DNA of 64,000 bases from Segatella paludivivens DSM 17968 = JCM 13650 (GCF_000373185.1 NZ_KB890682.1:80317-144316), one strand, 5' to 3'. Counted from the stretch's first letter, positions 45,762 through 55,462 are shown. Notes: a model not told the origin generated them from the letters alone. Translations and numbers: made by a program.

Positions 45762-46845
45762 TGTCTATGAGTTTTGTTTTCAGAGCGTTAACAATTTCTT
45801 CAGGATCAGGAACGATACCTCCGAGACGTCCAAAGTGTGCTGTTGGCAGAGAGTTTCCTATAGCCAACTTCACGTCTTCAATCATCTGTCCTGCATTTAT
45901 TTCAGCAACAAGGATACCTTTCTTGCCAGCAACAGTCTTTCTAAGTTCCTTTTCAGGGAAAGGCCATAGTGTGATAGGACGGAAGAGTCCTACTTTGATT
46001 CCACGCTTGCGTGCAATCTCCATACTCTTCTCTGTAATACGTGCTGCGCTTCCGAATGCAACGATTACATAGTCAGCATCGTCACAGTCTGTTATCTCGC
46101 ATCTTGTTTCAGTATCCTTTGCAAGTTGGTATTTCTCCTGAAGGTGAATATTTATCTCCTCCATAACCTCTGGTTTGAGTTCAAGCGACGTCATAATATT
46201 AGGCTCGCGTGAGCTTGGTCTGCCGATAGTAGCCCAAGGACATTCCTTTGCAATCTGTTCTTCTGTACGACGAGGCTTGATAGGAGGAAGAACAACTTTC
46301 TCCATCATCTGACCGATAACACCATCGCTGAGAATCATAACCGGATTACGGTATTTGAATGCCAGTTCGAAAGATAAGTCAACAAAGTCAGCCATTTCCT
46401 GAACAGAAGCAGGAGCCAATACAATGACATTATAGTCACCGTTTCCGCCTCCGCGTGTTGCCTGCATGTAATCACTCTGACTTGGCTGTATAGTTCCAAG
46501 TCCAGGACCTCCACGCTGAACGTTTACGATAACTCCAGGAATCTCGGCACCAGCCATGTAAGATATACCTTCCTGCATCAAAGCCACACCAGGGCTTGAA
46601 CTTGTGGTTATAACACGCTTTCCAGCGCCACCACCACCATATACCATATTAATAGATGCAACTTCACTTTCTGCTTGAAGAACAACCATACCAGTTGTCT
46701 CCCAAGGTTTCAAGAGAGCCAATGTCTCTATAATTTCACTTTGAGGTGTTATTGGATAACCAAAGAAAGCATCAGCTCCACAGCGAATCATTGCGTGTGC
46801 TACAGCTTCATTACCCTTCATAAGTGTTACTTCTTTTTTCTCCAT
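45754..46845 (-). CDS. 2-oxoacid:ferredoxin oxidoreductase, alpha subunit (KorA/VorB type)
   Basis: 363 residues. MKGNEAVAHAMIRCGADAFFGYPITPQSEIIE, GGGGAGKRVITTSSSPGVALMQEGISYMAGAEIPGVIVNVQRGGPGLG mark the pyrimidine-binding domain. It follows the small ferredoxin gene by 15 bp and overlaps the beta gene by 8 bp. Bacteroidota genomes often annotate it as VorB. Confidence 0.94.
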   Translation of the reverse strand: MEKKEVTLMKGNEAVAHAMIRCGADAFFGYPITPQSEIIETLALLKPWETTGMVVLQAESEVASINMVYGGGGAGKRVITTSSSPGVALMQEGISYMAGAEIPGVIVNVQRGGPGLGTIQPSQSDYMQATRGGGNGDYNVIVLAPASVQEMADFVDLSFELAFKYRNPVMILSDGVIGQMMEKVVLPPIKPRRTEEQIAKECPWATIGRPSSREPNIMTSLELKPEVMEEINIHLQEKYQLAKDTETRCEITDCDDADYVIVAFGSAARITEKSMEIARKRGIKVGLFRPITLWPFPEKELRKTVAGKKGILVAEINAGQMIEDVKLAIGNSLPTAHFGRLGGIVPDPEEIVNALKTKLIDNE

Positions 46846-46860
46846 AGGTAGATTTTTCTT

Positions 46861-47091
46861 TTAGTCCTTTTTTTTACGATAAACGGTAATGCAGCCATCA
46901 GGGCATACAATTCCACATGAAGCACATCCGATGCAGTCGTCGGCTTTAATTGCTTCAACGTAAGGATAACCGTGAACGTTGACTTTTCTTCCTGCTAATG
47001 CTAAAACGTCTTTAGGACAAGCGTCTACGCAAAGTGCGCAACCCTTGCATCTGTCTTCGTTAATAACAACAGCACCTAATATTTTTCCCAT
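46861..47091 (-). CDS. Ferredoxin-type 4Fe-4S subunit of the 2-oxoacid oxidoreductase
   Basis: 76 residues with two 4Fe-4S motifs: CKGCALCVDACP and CIGCASCGIVCP. It passes electrons from the oxidoreductase to free ferredoxin and is the delta-like subunit. Confidence 0.94.
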   Translation of the reverse strand: MGKILGAVVINEDRCKGCALCVDACPKDVLALAGRKVNVHGYPYVEAIKADDCIGCASCGIVCPDGCITVYRKKKD

Positions 47092-47118
47092 TATAATTGT
47101 TTTTGAAAATGACCAGAT

Positions 47119-47298
47119 TTAAGGATTATACATATCCTTGCAATAGTAAGCAAATATACTTTCAAGCATTCTCTTAGCTTCAACAGCAGGACTGTTTGGA
47201 TCTAAAGCTATTGCTTCCATGTAAGAATCAATAGCATGTTTGAAGTCTCCTTTCTTGCGATAAGAATTGCCAAGTTTGTAGTAATCTTCAGCCGTCAT
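47119..47298 (-). CDS. Short tetratricopeptide-repeat protein
   Basis: 59 residues: MTAEDYYKLGNSYRKKGDF followed by AIDSYMEAIALDPNSPAVEAKRM, one TPR unit with flanking helices. It starts the oxidoreductase operon, 27 bp ahead of the ferredoxin gene, with a promoter 25 bp upstream. It may help assemble the complex; that is inference from position. Confidence 0.8.
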   Translation of the reverse strand: MTAEDYYKLGNSYRKKGDFKHAIDSYMEAIALDPNSPAVEAKRMLESIFAYYCKDMYNP

Positions 47299-47323
47299 TG
47301 TGTTTTTTATATTTTTCCCGTGA

Positions 47324-47331
47324 CAAATGTA
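47324..47331 (-). promoter_or_regulatory. -7 promoter element of the oxidoreductase operon
   Basis: Minus-strand TACATTTG fits TAnnTTTG, about 25 bp upstream of the TPR gene. Confidence 0.55.
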
Positions 47332-47431
47332 TGTAAGAGAAACGTAAATATCGTAAAACCAACTTTGATTTTAAACTATATTAAAATAGTTTTGCTAAAA
47401 AATGCGCACACCTATTTTGATTGTGCAATAA

Positions 47432-48175
47432 TTAGAATATATTGTTCCATTCATCGGATAGTTCCGTCATCTTGTGATATAGTATGTTTGCGCCTTCCTT
47501 TTTTAAGACAGAATCGGGTAATGGACCACTGTTGATTGCTACAGTGAAAATACCAGCTGATACTCCTGACCTAACACCTAGTGGGGCATTCTCAACAACG
47601 ATTCCCTGTGAAGGTTTAAGGTCTCCAACCTTTCTTAATCCAATAAGATAAGGATCAGGATATGGCTTGCCTCTCTTTACATTATAAGCTGTTGTGATGT
47701 GATCTTCATCAAGATATCTCCCGAAATCATGAAGAAGTCTTTCTATCAAAGGGCGCTGACCGCTTCCCGTAACTACGTTGACCGACATCCCTGATTGAAT
47801 GATTTTTTCCATAATGTCGGTTACTCCGTCAAAGATAGGAGCTGTAGGCATGTCGTGGAATATTCTAGTTTTCTCGTCATAAATAGTTTGTGCCTCGCCA
47901 AGAGTAATATCCTTTCCCAGTTGGTCACGCATATACTTCTTGATGGTGTCAATACCTCTTGCTCCTTCTGTAGCATAGGCATCAGCTGCGGTCATGTTGA
48001 TACCGAATTTAGCCATGCTTTCCTGCCATGCAATTGCATGGTTGGGCATACTGTCATAAAGAACTCCATCCATGTCAAATAACACGCATTTAAAGTTCCA
48101 GCCAAACTTTTCTGATTCAGACATTACTTGAATGCCTTGTTGCCTTAAATATTCTGTAACAGCTTCTCGTATCAT
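47432..48175 (-). CDS. HAD-family phosphatase/phosphoglucomutase-like hydrolase
   Basis: 247 residues. HAD motif I VLFDMDGVLYDSMPNH with Asp34 and Asp36, motif II VVTGSGQRPL, Lys in VKRGKPYPDPYL and IVVENAPLGVRSG. It belongs to the beta-phosphoglucomutase-like group that dephosphorylates sugar phosphates. The 29-residue extension before motif I is normal in Bacteroidota relatives as I recall them. It stands between the oxidoreductase operon and the pgi terminator on the same strand. Confidence 0.9.
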   Translation of the reverse strand: MIREAVTEYLRQQGIQVMSESEKFGWNFKCVLFDMDGVLYDSMPNHAIAWQESMAKFGINMTAADAYATEGARGIDTIKKYMRDQLGKDITLGEAQTIYDEKTRIFHDMPTAPIFDGVTDIMEKIIQSGMSVNVVTGSGQRPLIERLLHDFGRYLDEDHITTAYNVKRGKPYPDPYLIGLRKVGDLKPSQGIVVENAPLGVRSGVSAGIFTVAINSGPLPDSVLKKEGANILYHKMTELSDEWNNIF

Positions 48176-48187
48176 ATTATAAAAATA

Positions 48188-48217
48188 GGTGGATGCAATT
48201 ATTCAACTGCATCCACC
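48188..48217 (-). terminator. Terminator of the lysS-gpsA-pgi operon
   Basis: GGTGGATGCA (48188-48197) pairs with TGCATCCACC (48208-48217), 10-nt loop; on the minus strand a TATTTTTATA stretch follows. Confidence 0.75.
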
Positions 48218-48262
48218 ATATTTGATATTGTGTTAGTTGAAACAACTAAACAGTTTTCATTT

Positions 48263-49612
48263 TTACTTCAGTTTTTCCTGTATAGCCTTGCTCTCAGCCT
48301 CGTATCCTGGCTTATTGAGTAGTGCAAACATATTCTTCTTGTAAGCCTCTACACCTGGTTGGTTGAATGGGTTTACTTCAAGAAGGTTACCGCTGATACC
48401 GCAAGCCATCTCGAAGAAGAATATAATCTGACCGATATAGTATTCGTTGAGCTCAGGAACGCTGAGGCGAATGTTAGGAACACCACCGTCAACATGTGCT
48501 AGGCGTGTACCAAGTTCTGCCATCTTGTTAACTTCGTCAACGTGCTTTCCTTCAAGGAAGTTAAGTCCGTCAAGATTCTCATCGTCGTGTGGGAACAAAA
48601 GAGTCTTGTTAGCCTTCTCAATACTGATCACAGTCTCGAAGATAGAACGCTCGCCTTCCTGAATCCATTGACCCATTGAGTGCAAGTCTGTTGTGAAGTC
48701 GCAAGCAGCTGGGAATATACCCTTACCGTCTTTACCTTCACTTTCTCCGAAAAGCTGCTTCCACCATTCTGCGATGAAATGAAGTTTTGGCTGGAAGTTG
48801 ACGATAATCTCAATCTTCTTACCTGCCTGACTATATAGACCGTTACGTACGGCTGCATATTTAGCTGCAATATTCTCAGCAAAAGGAACATCCTTACCTG
48901 TAGCCTTCTCCATATCCTGAGCACCCTTTACAAGAGCCTTGATGTCGAAGCCTGCGCATGCAATAGGAAGAAGACCTACTGGAGTGAGTACAGAGAAACG
49001 ACCACCAACATTATCAGGAATAATGAAAGACTTATAGCCTTCTTTGTCTGCGCAAGTGCGGGCAGCACCCTTCTTTGCATCTGTAACAGCTACGATAACA
49101 TCTTTAGCTTCATCTTTACCTCTCTGCTCTTCGCATTGCTTCTTTAGAAGGCGGAATGTAAGTGCAGTCTCAGTTGTTGTACCAGACTTGCTGATGTTGA
49201 TAACACCGAATTTCTTACCCTTAAGATACTCTGTGAGTTCTGAAAGATAATCTTCTCCGATGTTGTTTCCTGCAAACATGATAGTTGGGTTCTTCTTGTC
49301 TTCAACAAGCCATGCAAAACTGTTACCGAGAGCTTCGATAACGGCGCGTGCGCCAAGATAAGAACCACCGATGCCTGCAACAACAACAACTTCACACTTC
49401 TCACGTATTGTTTTGGCTACAGCCTCTACTTCGTCAAGAAATGCTGGTGTGATGCTTGATGGCAAGTGAAGCCATCCTAGAAAATCGTTACCCGGGCAAG
49501 TGCCATTCTCAAGAGCTTCCTGAGCGGCCTTAACCTGACCTTCATAAGCTTCAACAGCTCCTGATTTCAGGAATTGTTCAGCCTTTGTAATGTCTAAGCT
49601 AATATTTTTCAT
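48263..49612 (-). CDS. pgi: Glucose-6-phosphate isomerase
   Basis: 449 residues from ATG 49612 ([14 protein letters not shown]), chosen over an ATG six codons earlier because it fits the family N-terminus. Motifs: [50 protein letters not shown] and [13 protein letters not shown]. Interconverts glucose 6-phosphate and fructose 6-phosphate. It is the last gene after lysS and gpsA. Confidence 0.96.
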   Translation of the reverse strand: MKNISLDITKAEQFLKSGAVEAYEGQVKAAQEALENGTCPGNDFLGWLHLPSSITPAFLDEVEAVAKTIREKCEVVVVAGIGGSYLGARAVIEALGNSFAWLVEDKKNPTIMFAGNNIGEDYLSELTEYLKGKKFGVINISKSGTTTETALTFRLLKKQCEEQRGKDEAKDVIVAVTDAKKGAARTCADKEGYKSFIIPDNVGGRFSVLTPVGLLPIACAGFDIKALVKGAQDMEKATGKDVPFAENIAAKYAAVRNGLYSQAGKKIEIIVNFQPKLHFIAEWWKQLFGESEGKDGKGIFPAACDFTTDLHSMGQWIQEGERSIFETVISIEKANKTLLFPHDDENLDGLNFLEGKHVDEVNKMAELGTRLAHVDGGVPNIRLSVPELNEYYIGQIIFFFEMACGISGNLLEVNPFNQPGVEAYKKNMFALLNKPGYEAESKAIQEKLK

Positions 49613-49652
49613 TGAATCTTTAATTTTCAAGATCTCTTTTATAAGATCATAA

Positions 49653-50648
49653 CTATCTAAAACTGTCTGTTAATAACTTTATTTCAATCTGAGGATTTAT
49701 TCTTTCATACAATATGTTGTATACTGCATCAAGAATAGGCATGTTCACGTGCATGTGTCGATTTATTTCCTTCATGCATTTTGTTCCGAAGAATCCTTCG
49801 GCAATCATTTCCATTTCTATCTGCGCACTCTTTACAGAGTATCCCTTTCCAATCATTGTTCCGAAAGTTCGGTTACGGCTGAAGTTGCTGTATCCTGTCA
49901 CCAAGAGGTCGCCAAGATAAACACTGTCATATATGTTTCGTTCAATAGGATGAACGGCTGTAAGAAAGCGATTCATTTCCTGAACTGCATTTGCTACCAG
50001 CACAGCTTGGAAGTTGTCACCGTATTTAAGTCCGTTGCATATACCAGCAGCTATTGCATATACATTCTTCAAGACAGAAGAATATTCAATGCCTATCACA
50101 TCGCTGGATGTCTTTGTCTTTATGAAGTCACTTGTGAGGATATCGGCAAACGATAGTGCCTTTTCCTTGTCAGAACATCCTACCGTGAGGTATGAAAGAC
50201 GTTCCAATGCCACTTCTTCTGCATGAGACGGACCGCCTATGCAAGCCAAGTTGTCATAAGGAACATCATACACCTGATGGAAATATTCAGAACATACAAG
50301 GTTCTCGTCGGGAACAATACCCTTTATCGCCGTGACGATAAATTTATCACGCAGTCCTGTCTTCAGTTTCTTAAGATGATTCTTAAGATAAGGAGACGGA
50401 GTGACAAAAACAAGTGTGTCGTAGTTCTGTGCTATTTTGTTTATGTCGCTGAAGAATTCAATCTCATCGACATTGAAATGAGCACTCATCAGATAGGCAG
50501 GGTTGTGACCTAGTCGCTTGAAGTCGTCTATACGGTCATCGCGACGCATATACCATCCTATGTGATGAGTATGCCCCACCACGATCTTGGCTATGGCCGT
50601 AGCCCACGAACCGCCACCAATGATTGCTATCTTTCCGCAATTATACAT
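49653..50648 (-). CDS. gpsA: Glycerol-3-phosphate dehydrogenase [NAD(P)+]
   Basis: 331 residues. NAD-binding start [44 protein letters not shown] and the catalytic-lysine segment [18 protein letters not shown]. It makes glycerol 3-phosphate for phospholipids. Its start overlaps the end of lysS by 8 bp, so the two are coupled. Confidence 0.96.
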   Translation of the reverse strand: MYNCGKIAIIGGGSWATAIAKIVVGHTHHIGWYMRRDDRIDDFKRLGHNPAYLMSAHFNVDEIEFFSDINKIAQNYDTLVFVTPSPYLKNHLKKLKTGLRDKFIVTAIKGIVPDENLVCSEYFHQVYDVPYDNLACIGGPSHAEEVALERLSYLTVGCSDKEKALSFADILTSDFIKTKTSSDVIGIEYSSVLKNVYAIAAGICNGLKYGDNFQAVLVANAVQEMNRFLTAVHPIERNIYDSVYLGDLLVTGYSNFSRNRTFGTMIGKGYSVKSAQIEMEMIAEGFFGTKCMKEINRHMHVNMPILDAVYNILYERINPQIEIKLLTDSFR

Positions 50649-52377
50649 TAGCCTTGTCTATCCAGGCCTGAATGTCTTCGACACTAGGCTTTTCGTATCC
50701 AAGTTTATATTTCTTGTTTATTTCTCCGATTTTCTGCTGTAATCCCTGAGCTTTCTCATCCTTTATATCATTGATAAGGTTGAATCCTGCTTTACGCATT
50801 ACATAAGCCCAATCTTCTGCTACACCGATTTCAGCCCATTCCTTGATAGAACTCTGTGGCATCTTAGCCTCTGGTTTCATCTGTGGGAATAGCATAATCT
50901 CTTGAATATTCTCTTTGCCAATCATCAGCATGCAAAGGCGGTCAATACCGATACCGATACCTGATGTTGGAGGCATACCGTATTGCAATGAACGCAAGAA
51001 GTCCTGATCAATGATCATCGCCTCGTCATCACCCTTGTCGGCAAGTGCCATCTGGTCCTTAAATCTATTTTCCTGATCAATAGGGTCGTTAAGCTCAGAA
51101 TATGCGTTAGCAAGTTCCTTGCCGTTTACCATAAGTTCGAAACGCTCAGTAAGTCCTGGCTTAGAGCGATGCATCTTAGTAAGCGGACTCATCTCAACAG
51201 GATAGTCTGTGATGAATGTAGGCTGAATGAATGTACCTTCGCAGAACTCTCCGAAAATCTCATCAATAAGTTTGCCCTTGCCGAAACTTTCGTCGATGCT
51301 TTCCATCTTTAAGTCTTCGATAGCAATCTTGCGTATTTCATCTTCGTTCTTCTCTGAAAGATCAAAACCAGTCTTTTCTTTTATTGCGTCTAGGATAGGG
51401 AGACGACGGAATGGAGCCTTAAAGCTAATCATATTCTCGCCGTTCTTTACCTCTGTAGAACCATTGTTTACAGTTTTGCATATTGTTTCAAGCAACTCCT
51501 CTGTAAACGACATCATCCAGTTGTAGTCTTTGTATTGAACATAAAGCTCCATACATGTGAACTCTGGATTGTGGTATTTGTCCATACCCTCGTTACGGAA
51601 GTTCTTTCCTATTTCGTAAACGCCCTCGAAACCACCTACGATGAGGCGTTTCAAATAAAGTTCTGTGGCGATACGCATATACATATCAACGTTAAGTGCG
51701 TTGAAATGTGTTATAAATGGACGTGCGCTTGCACCTCCGGCAATACTTTGCAATGTTGGAGTCTCAACCTCGGTATAACCATGGTTGTCGAAGAAGTTGC
51801 GCATTGTACGCAATACAGTTGCACGTTTCAAGAAAGTGTCTTTAACGCCTTCGTTAACAATAAGGTCAACATAGCGCTGACGTGCACGAAGTTCAGGATC
51901 GTCAAACTTGTCATAAGCCACACCGTCTTTATATTTAACGATAGGCAGTGGTTTCAAGCTCTTGCTTAGAATAGTGATTTCCTTTGCATGGATACTGATT
52001 TCGCCAGTCTGTGTTTTGAATACAAAACCTTTGATACCGATGAAGTCACCGATATCCATCAATTTCTTGAAGACTTTGTTGTATAGGTCTTTATCCTCGT
52101 CAGGACAAATCTCGTCACGAGAAATATAAACTTGTATACGTCCTTTGCTATCTTGTATCTCCGCAAAACTAGCCTTACCCATAATACGGCGGCTCATCAT
52201 ACGGCCTGCGACAACAACGTCGCGCTGCTCGTCATCCTTGAACTCAGCCTTTATTTCGGTTGAGAATGCGTTCGTTGGAAACTCTGCTGCTGGATATGGA
52301 TCAATGCCCATTTCGCGCAGTTCTTGAAGACATTGTCTGCGAATTATCTCCTGTTCACTTAACTCTAAAACGTTCAT
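50641..52377 (-). CDS. lysS: Lysyl-tRNA synthetase, class II
   Basis: 578 residues from ATG 52377 (MNVLELSEQEIIRRQCLQELR); the ATG ten codons earlier is in frame but adds a non-family extension. OB-fold anticodon domain about 55-170, then class II motifs: motif 2 IGKNFRNEGMDKYHNPEFTCME and motif 3 GIGIGIDRLCMLM. A family-typical C-terminal extension of about 75 residues follows (IKDEKAQGLQQKIGEINKKY). The promoter is at 52412-52419. Confidence 0.97.
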   Translation of the reverse strand: MNVLELSEQEIIRRQCLQELREMGIDPYPAAEFPTNAFSTEIKAEFKDDEQRDVVVAGRMMSRRIMGKASFAEIQDSKGRIQVYISRDEICPDEDKDLYNKVFKKLMDIGDFIGIKGFVFKTQTGEISIHAKEITILSKSLKPLPIVKYKDGVAYDKFDDPELRARQRYVDLIVNEGVKDTFLKRATVLRTMRNFFDNHGYTEVETPTLQSIAGGASARPFITHFNALNVDMYMRIATELYLKRLIVGGFEGVYEIGKNFRNEGMDKYHNPEFTCMELYVQYKDYNWMMSFTEELLETICKTVNNGSTEVKNGENMISFKAPFRRLPILDAIKEKTGFDLSEKNEDEIRKIAIEDLKMESIDESFGKGKLIDEIFGEFCEGTFIQPTFITDYPVEMSPLTKMHRSKPGLTERFELMVNGKELANAYSELNDPIDQENRFKDQMALADKGDDEAMIIDQDFLRSLQYGMPPTSGIGIGIDRLCMLMIGKENIQEIMLFPQMKPEAKMPQSSIKEWAEIGVAEDWAYVMRKAGFNLINDIKDEKAQGLQQKIGEINKKYKLGYEKPSVEDIQAWIDKANV

Positions 52378-52411
52378 ATTATTATTTCGAATATATTCTT
52401 GTTCCAAGGTG

Positions 52412-52419
52412 CAAAAGTA
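52412..52419 (-). promoter_or_regulatory. -7 promoter element of lysS-gpsA-pgi
   Basis: Minus-strand TACTTTTG fits TAnnTTTG, about 35 bp upstream of the chosen lysS start. Its position downstream of the alternative start is a further reason for choosing ATG 52377. Confidence 0.55.
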
Positions 52420-52503
52420 ATAAATAAATCTGAATTCGAACCGCTTTTTATCTTTTTTATGTATATTGCGCTGGATGATGCTTTATATATGCAGATTATT
52501 TTG

Positions 52504-52511
52504 TATCTTTG
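52504..52511 (+). promoter_or_regulatory. -7 promoter element of the queuosine operon
   Basis: TATCTTTG fits TAnnTTTG. The expected start site, about 7 bp on, falls just ahead of the riboswitch at 52529. Confidence 0.6.
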
Positions 52512-52528
52512 CACGCATTTTAGAATAA

Positions 52529-52560
52529 CCGAGTACTTGGTAAACCTCGTAAAAAACAAG
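52529..52560 (+). ncRNA. preQ1-I-type riboswitch
   Basis: The leader folds as the compact preQ1-I pseudoknot: stem P1 from CGAG (52530-52533) with CUCG (52546-52549), a loop UACUUGGUAAAC, and an A-rich tail AAAAAACAAG (52551-52560). The tail's CAAG (52557-52560) pairs with CUUG (52536-52539) in the loop to make the second helix. The order and the A-rich tail match the Thermoanaerobacter and Bacillus preQ1-I aptamers. The tail ends 3 nt before the start codon of a preQ1/queuosine transporter gene, so ligand binding would hide the translation start. P1 is short (4 bp), the weakest point. Confidence 0.72.
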
Positions 52561-52563
52561 AAA

Positions 52564-53253
52564 ATGAATAAAGCAAAAAGTTCAGTAAGTGTGCTGTTTA
52601 TGCTTTTCAGTATACTCTTCTGTGTTTGTCTGATAGCGGCAAACGTATTGGAAACAAAGCAAATTTCAATTGGTGGGATCAGTCTCACCGGAGGACTCTT
52701 AGTATTTCCTGTGTCTTATATTATTAACGACTGTGTATGCGAAGTTTGGGGATATGGCAAGGCTCGTCTGCTTATATGGATAGGGTTTGCGATGAACTTC
52801 TTTTTCGTGTCCTTGGGTGCGTTGTGTGATGCCATTCCTGGTGCGCCTTATTGGACTAATGATGCAGGTTTTCATGCTGTATTCGGACTTGCTCCACGCA
52901 TAGCTTTGGCTTCGTTTGTAGCTTTCATTGCAGGCAGTTTTGTTAATGCTTATATTATGAGCCGAATGAAGATACGTGATAAGGGTAAAAATTTCTCTGC
53001 ACGTGCCATATTGAGTACCGTTTTTGGTGAGACGGCAGACTCTCTGCTCTTTTTCCCTCTTGCTTTGGGTGGCGTAGTTCCTCTTAACGAACTGCCCAAA
53101 CTCATGCTGTGGCAAGTTCTGTTGAAAACGGTATACGAGATAGTTGTACTCCCAGTTACTATTAAGGTAGTGAAGTTTTTGAAGTCGCATGAAGGTGAGG
53201 ATGCCTATGATGACGGCATAAGTTATAACATATTGAAAATTTTTAATATCTAG
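52564..53253 (+). CDS. yhhQ: Queuosine precursor transporter (YhhQ family)
   Basis: 229 residues from ATG 52564, set by the riboswitch and by the membrane start MNKAKSSVSVLFMLFSILFCV. About six transmembrane helices; PVSYIINDCVCEVWGYGKARLLIW and FGETADSLLFFPLALGG are the family motifs. It imports queuosine precursors such as preQ0/preQ1. It is followed 3 bp later by queF. Confidence 0.9.
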   Translation: MNKAKSSVSVLFMLFSILFCVCLIAANVLETKQISIGGISLTGGLLVFPVSYIINDCVCEVWGYGKARLLIWIGFAMNFFFVSLGALCDAIPGAPYWTNDAGFHAVFGLAPRIALASFVAFIAGSFVNAYIMSRMKIRDKGKNFSARAILSTVFGETADSLLFFPLALGGVVPLNELPKLMLWQVLLKTVYEIVVLPVTIKVVKFLKSHEGEDAYDDGISYNILKIFNI

Positions 53254-53256
53254 AAT

Positions 53257-53721
53257 ATGGAAAGAAAAGAAGAAGGATTGCATGCTCTTGGCGCAAAGAC
53301 CAAGTATAGCATGGATTATGCTCCTGAAACACTTGAAACATTTACCAATAAGCATCCTGGTAATGATTATTGGGTGCAGTTCAACTGTCCAGAGTTTACA
53401 TCATTGTGTCCAATCACTGGTCAGCCAGACTTCGCTGAAATACGCATCAGTTATATTCCTGCAGAAAAGATGGTTGAGAGCAAGAGTTTGAAGCTGTATC
53501 TGTTCAGTTTCCGCAATCATGGTGATTTTCATGAGGATTGTGTAAACACGATAATGAAAGACCTCATCAAACTAATGGAACCAAAATACATTGAGGTTAC
53601 TGGCTATTTCACTCCACGTGGTGGAATTAGTATTTATCCGTATGCCAACTATGGTATGCCGAATACTAAGTATGAGAAGTTGGCTGAACATAGATTCTTT
53701 AATCATAACATGGATAAATAA
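53257..53721 (+). CDS. queF: NADPH-dependent 7-cyano-7-deazaguanine reductase
   Basis: 154 residues, the short unimodular QueF type. Catalytic Cys in [21 protein letters not shown], and substrate-binding [24 protein letters not shown]. It reduces preQ0 to preQ1 for tRNA queuosine. It forms a two-gene operon with the transporter under the riboswitch. Confidence 0.96.
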   Translation: MERKEEGLHALGAKTKYSMDYAPETLETFTNKHPGNDYWVQFNCPEFTSLCPITGQPDFAEIRISYIPAEKMVESKSLKLYLFSFRNHGDFHEDCVNTIMKDLIKLMEPKYIEVTGYFTPRGGISIYPYANYGMPNTKYEKLAEHRFFNHNMDK

Positions 53722-53723
53722 TA

Positions 53724-53753
53724 ATTGCGGCAAATTTGCCGCAATATTTTTTT
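53724..53753 (+). terminator. Terminator of the queuosine operon
   Basis: A perfect 22-bp palindrome (53724-53745) followed by seven T. Confidence 0.8.
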
Positions 53754-54240
53754 GTCACAATAATATGATTTCGTGTGCCGAAGAGTTACGAAGACACCCT
53801 CCCCCCAAAAAACACACATTAACCTTAATATATAATCTCTGCGAAATAATGCAGCTTGCTGCATTCGTCTGCGTCCTTTGCGTGATCAGCGAGAGAATAA
53901 TTCACGTAAGCTTACTCAATCAATCTGCGTGAAAGTAACCATGCGAGCATACTCAATCTATCTGCGAGAAAATATATGTAAGTATACTCATCTATAAAAT
54001 CCATCAAATAGCCTTCCCGCAGATCTCGCAGAGCAATATACAGGAACGGAAAAGTATATCTGCGGGGAACCCGCGATGAAACGGCTTTGTCTATTATTTT
54101 GAATAGACATAATATAATCTGTACTTAAATACCAAAGTTTCGTCTGTTATTTAATTGTAAATGGGTTTGTACTTTCTTTTTATTGGTTTTTGATTTGTAA
54201 TTTTGTATTTTTGTAATTCACTTTTTAAATTATTATTATT
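53754..54240. repeat. Intergenic region with dispersed TCTGCG-type repeats
   Basis: It holds a copy of a dispersed repeat (53836-53900) with a hairpin AATGCAGC/GCTGCATT (53848-53865), and several CTGCGAGA or CGCAGATCTCGCAG units (54018 onward). The same repeat recurs near 61.2 kb on the other side of the recombinase and lipoprotein genes. A -7 element TATTTTTG (54206-54213) serves the recombinase gene. No gene. Confidence 0.6.
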
Positions 54241-55119
54241 ATGAAAGTAACATTCTCTTGTTTTACACAGACATGTATCAACAAACTAAGGAGTTGCGGT
54301 AGCTTTTCTACTGCCCATCTTTATGGTTGTGCCGTTCACTCTTTCAGTGAGTTTCTCGGACGCGACACTATCCGGTTCGGCGACATCACTACCCAAGCCC
54401 TGAAACTCTATGAGAAATACCTCATTCGTACTTCCCATTCCTACAACACCATTTCTACTTACATGCGCATGCTCCGTGCCATCTACAACAAGGCGGTGAT
54501 GGCAGGTCTTGTTAAGTACGTATTCAACCTGTTTCATGATGTGTTCACAGGCGTAGATAGAAACCACAAGAAGGCACTCGACGAACCTAAGTTGAAGGAG
54601 ATCCTTACCGGTGATGTGAAAAGTCCTGTTCTGAAGCGTGTGCAGTTAGTGGCAGCCGCCATGTACCGACTTTGCGGCATGCCCTTTGTTGATCTGCAGC
54701 ATCTGGACATTGATTCCATTGTAGACGGTATCCTGAAATACAATCGGCATAAGACGGGTACTAGTGTAAATATTCCTGTTAATAAAGATATTTGCAAACT
54801 AATCACACAACTTTGTGTGCCAAGCTTCGACCTTAGTACAGAGATAGGCTATAAAAGTTATCAATCATTACTGCGCAAGTTCAATGCAGGACTTAAACGC
54901 TTAGCTAAGGCTTTGAACATAACCGCTCACATTTCTTCTTATACCTTCCGCCATTCTTGGGCCACTAATGCTCTTCACCATCATGTGCCAGTTGAGGTAA
55001 TAAGTTCCGCTCTTGGTCATTCAGATATCAGAACAACACAAATATATCTAAAAGGTTTTGATGCTCAGGAAATAGGAAAAGCAAATAGAAAAGTTTGCAA
55101 ATGTTTATCTGTAAAATAA
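54241..55119 (+). CDS. Tyrosine recombinase (phase-variation type)
   Basis: 292 residues. SAM-like N-terminal domain (about 1-100) and catalytic domain. Visible catalytic residues: Lys171 (HKTGT), Arg237 and His238 region (SSYTFRHSWATN), His260 (SALGHSD) and Tyr269 (TTQIYLKG). The first catalytic Arg, normally just before GMxFVDL in this group, is replaced by Cys145 (YRLCGMPFVDL); an Arg lies two residues earlier at 143. These short Bacteroidota recombinases often flip adjacent promoters; a 19-bp inverted repeat begins 66 bp downstream. The gene is likely responsible for that site. Confidence 0.88.
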   Translation: MKVTFSCFTQTCINKLRSCGSFSTAHLYGCAVHSFSEFLGRDTIRFGDITTQALKLYEKYLIRTSHSYNTISTYMRMLRAIYNKAVMAGLVKYVFNLFHDVFTGVDRNHKKALDEPKLKEILTGDVKSPVLKRVQLVAAAMYRLCGMPFVDLQHLDIDSIVDGILKYNRHKTGTSVNIPVNKDICKLITQLCVPSFDLSTEIGYKSYQSLLRKFNAGLKRLAKALNITAHISSYTFRHSWATNALHHHVPVEVISSALGHSDIRTTQIYLKGFDAQEIGKANRKVCKCLSVK

Positions 55120-55185
55120 GCTGCCCCAAAGAAATTTGAGGAAGAATTATAAACAAACATTAAACGACATAATACAATATAGCCG

Positions 55186-55462
55186 TTACTTTGTAAGTAA
55201 CAGATATAGTTTATTATGAGGCAAAAGTAGTCATTAATTTGTAAATTCATATAAAAATTTGCTTTATTTAACCATTTATCAAGAAAAATATAAACACATA
55301 GGACATATCTTGTCATAATGCATTTAAGTTTAAACACATTTTAAATATAATCTAATCTGCATATTGATCACCAGTGAAAATCATTATTCACTGGTCTACT
55401 ATCTTTTTCCCAATTATTAGTCTATTTTTATCTCCAGTTCCTTTCTGTTACTTACAAAGTAA
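55186..55462. promoter_or_regulatory. Candidate invertible promoter segment (inverton)
   Basis: TTACTTTGTAAGTAACAGA at 55186-55204 is repeated perfectly, inverted, at 55444-55462; 239 bp lie between. The segment sits between a tyrosine recombinase and a surface lipoprotein operon. A full -7 match TACTTTTG lies on the minus strand at 55229-55222, 18 bp inside the left repeat and pointing left, so the lipoproteins are not driven by it in this sequence. Inversion would place it next to the right repeat pointing at the lipoprotein genes. Its -33 region is weak (TTTTTAT). A weaker rightward TATCTTTT lies at 55400-55407. Confidence 0.72.
55370..55408 (+). terminator. Terminator-like hairpin inside the invertible segment
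   Basis: ACCAGTGAA (55370-55378) pairs with TTCACTGGT (55387-55395), 8-nt loop; a TCTTTTT tract follows from 55402. In the present orientation it would stop transcripts from the recombinase gene. The other strand has no T-tract, so inversion would remove the block. Confidence 0.5.
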
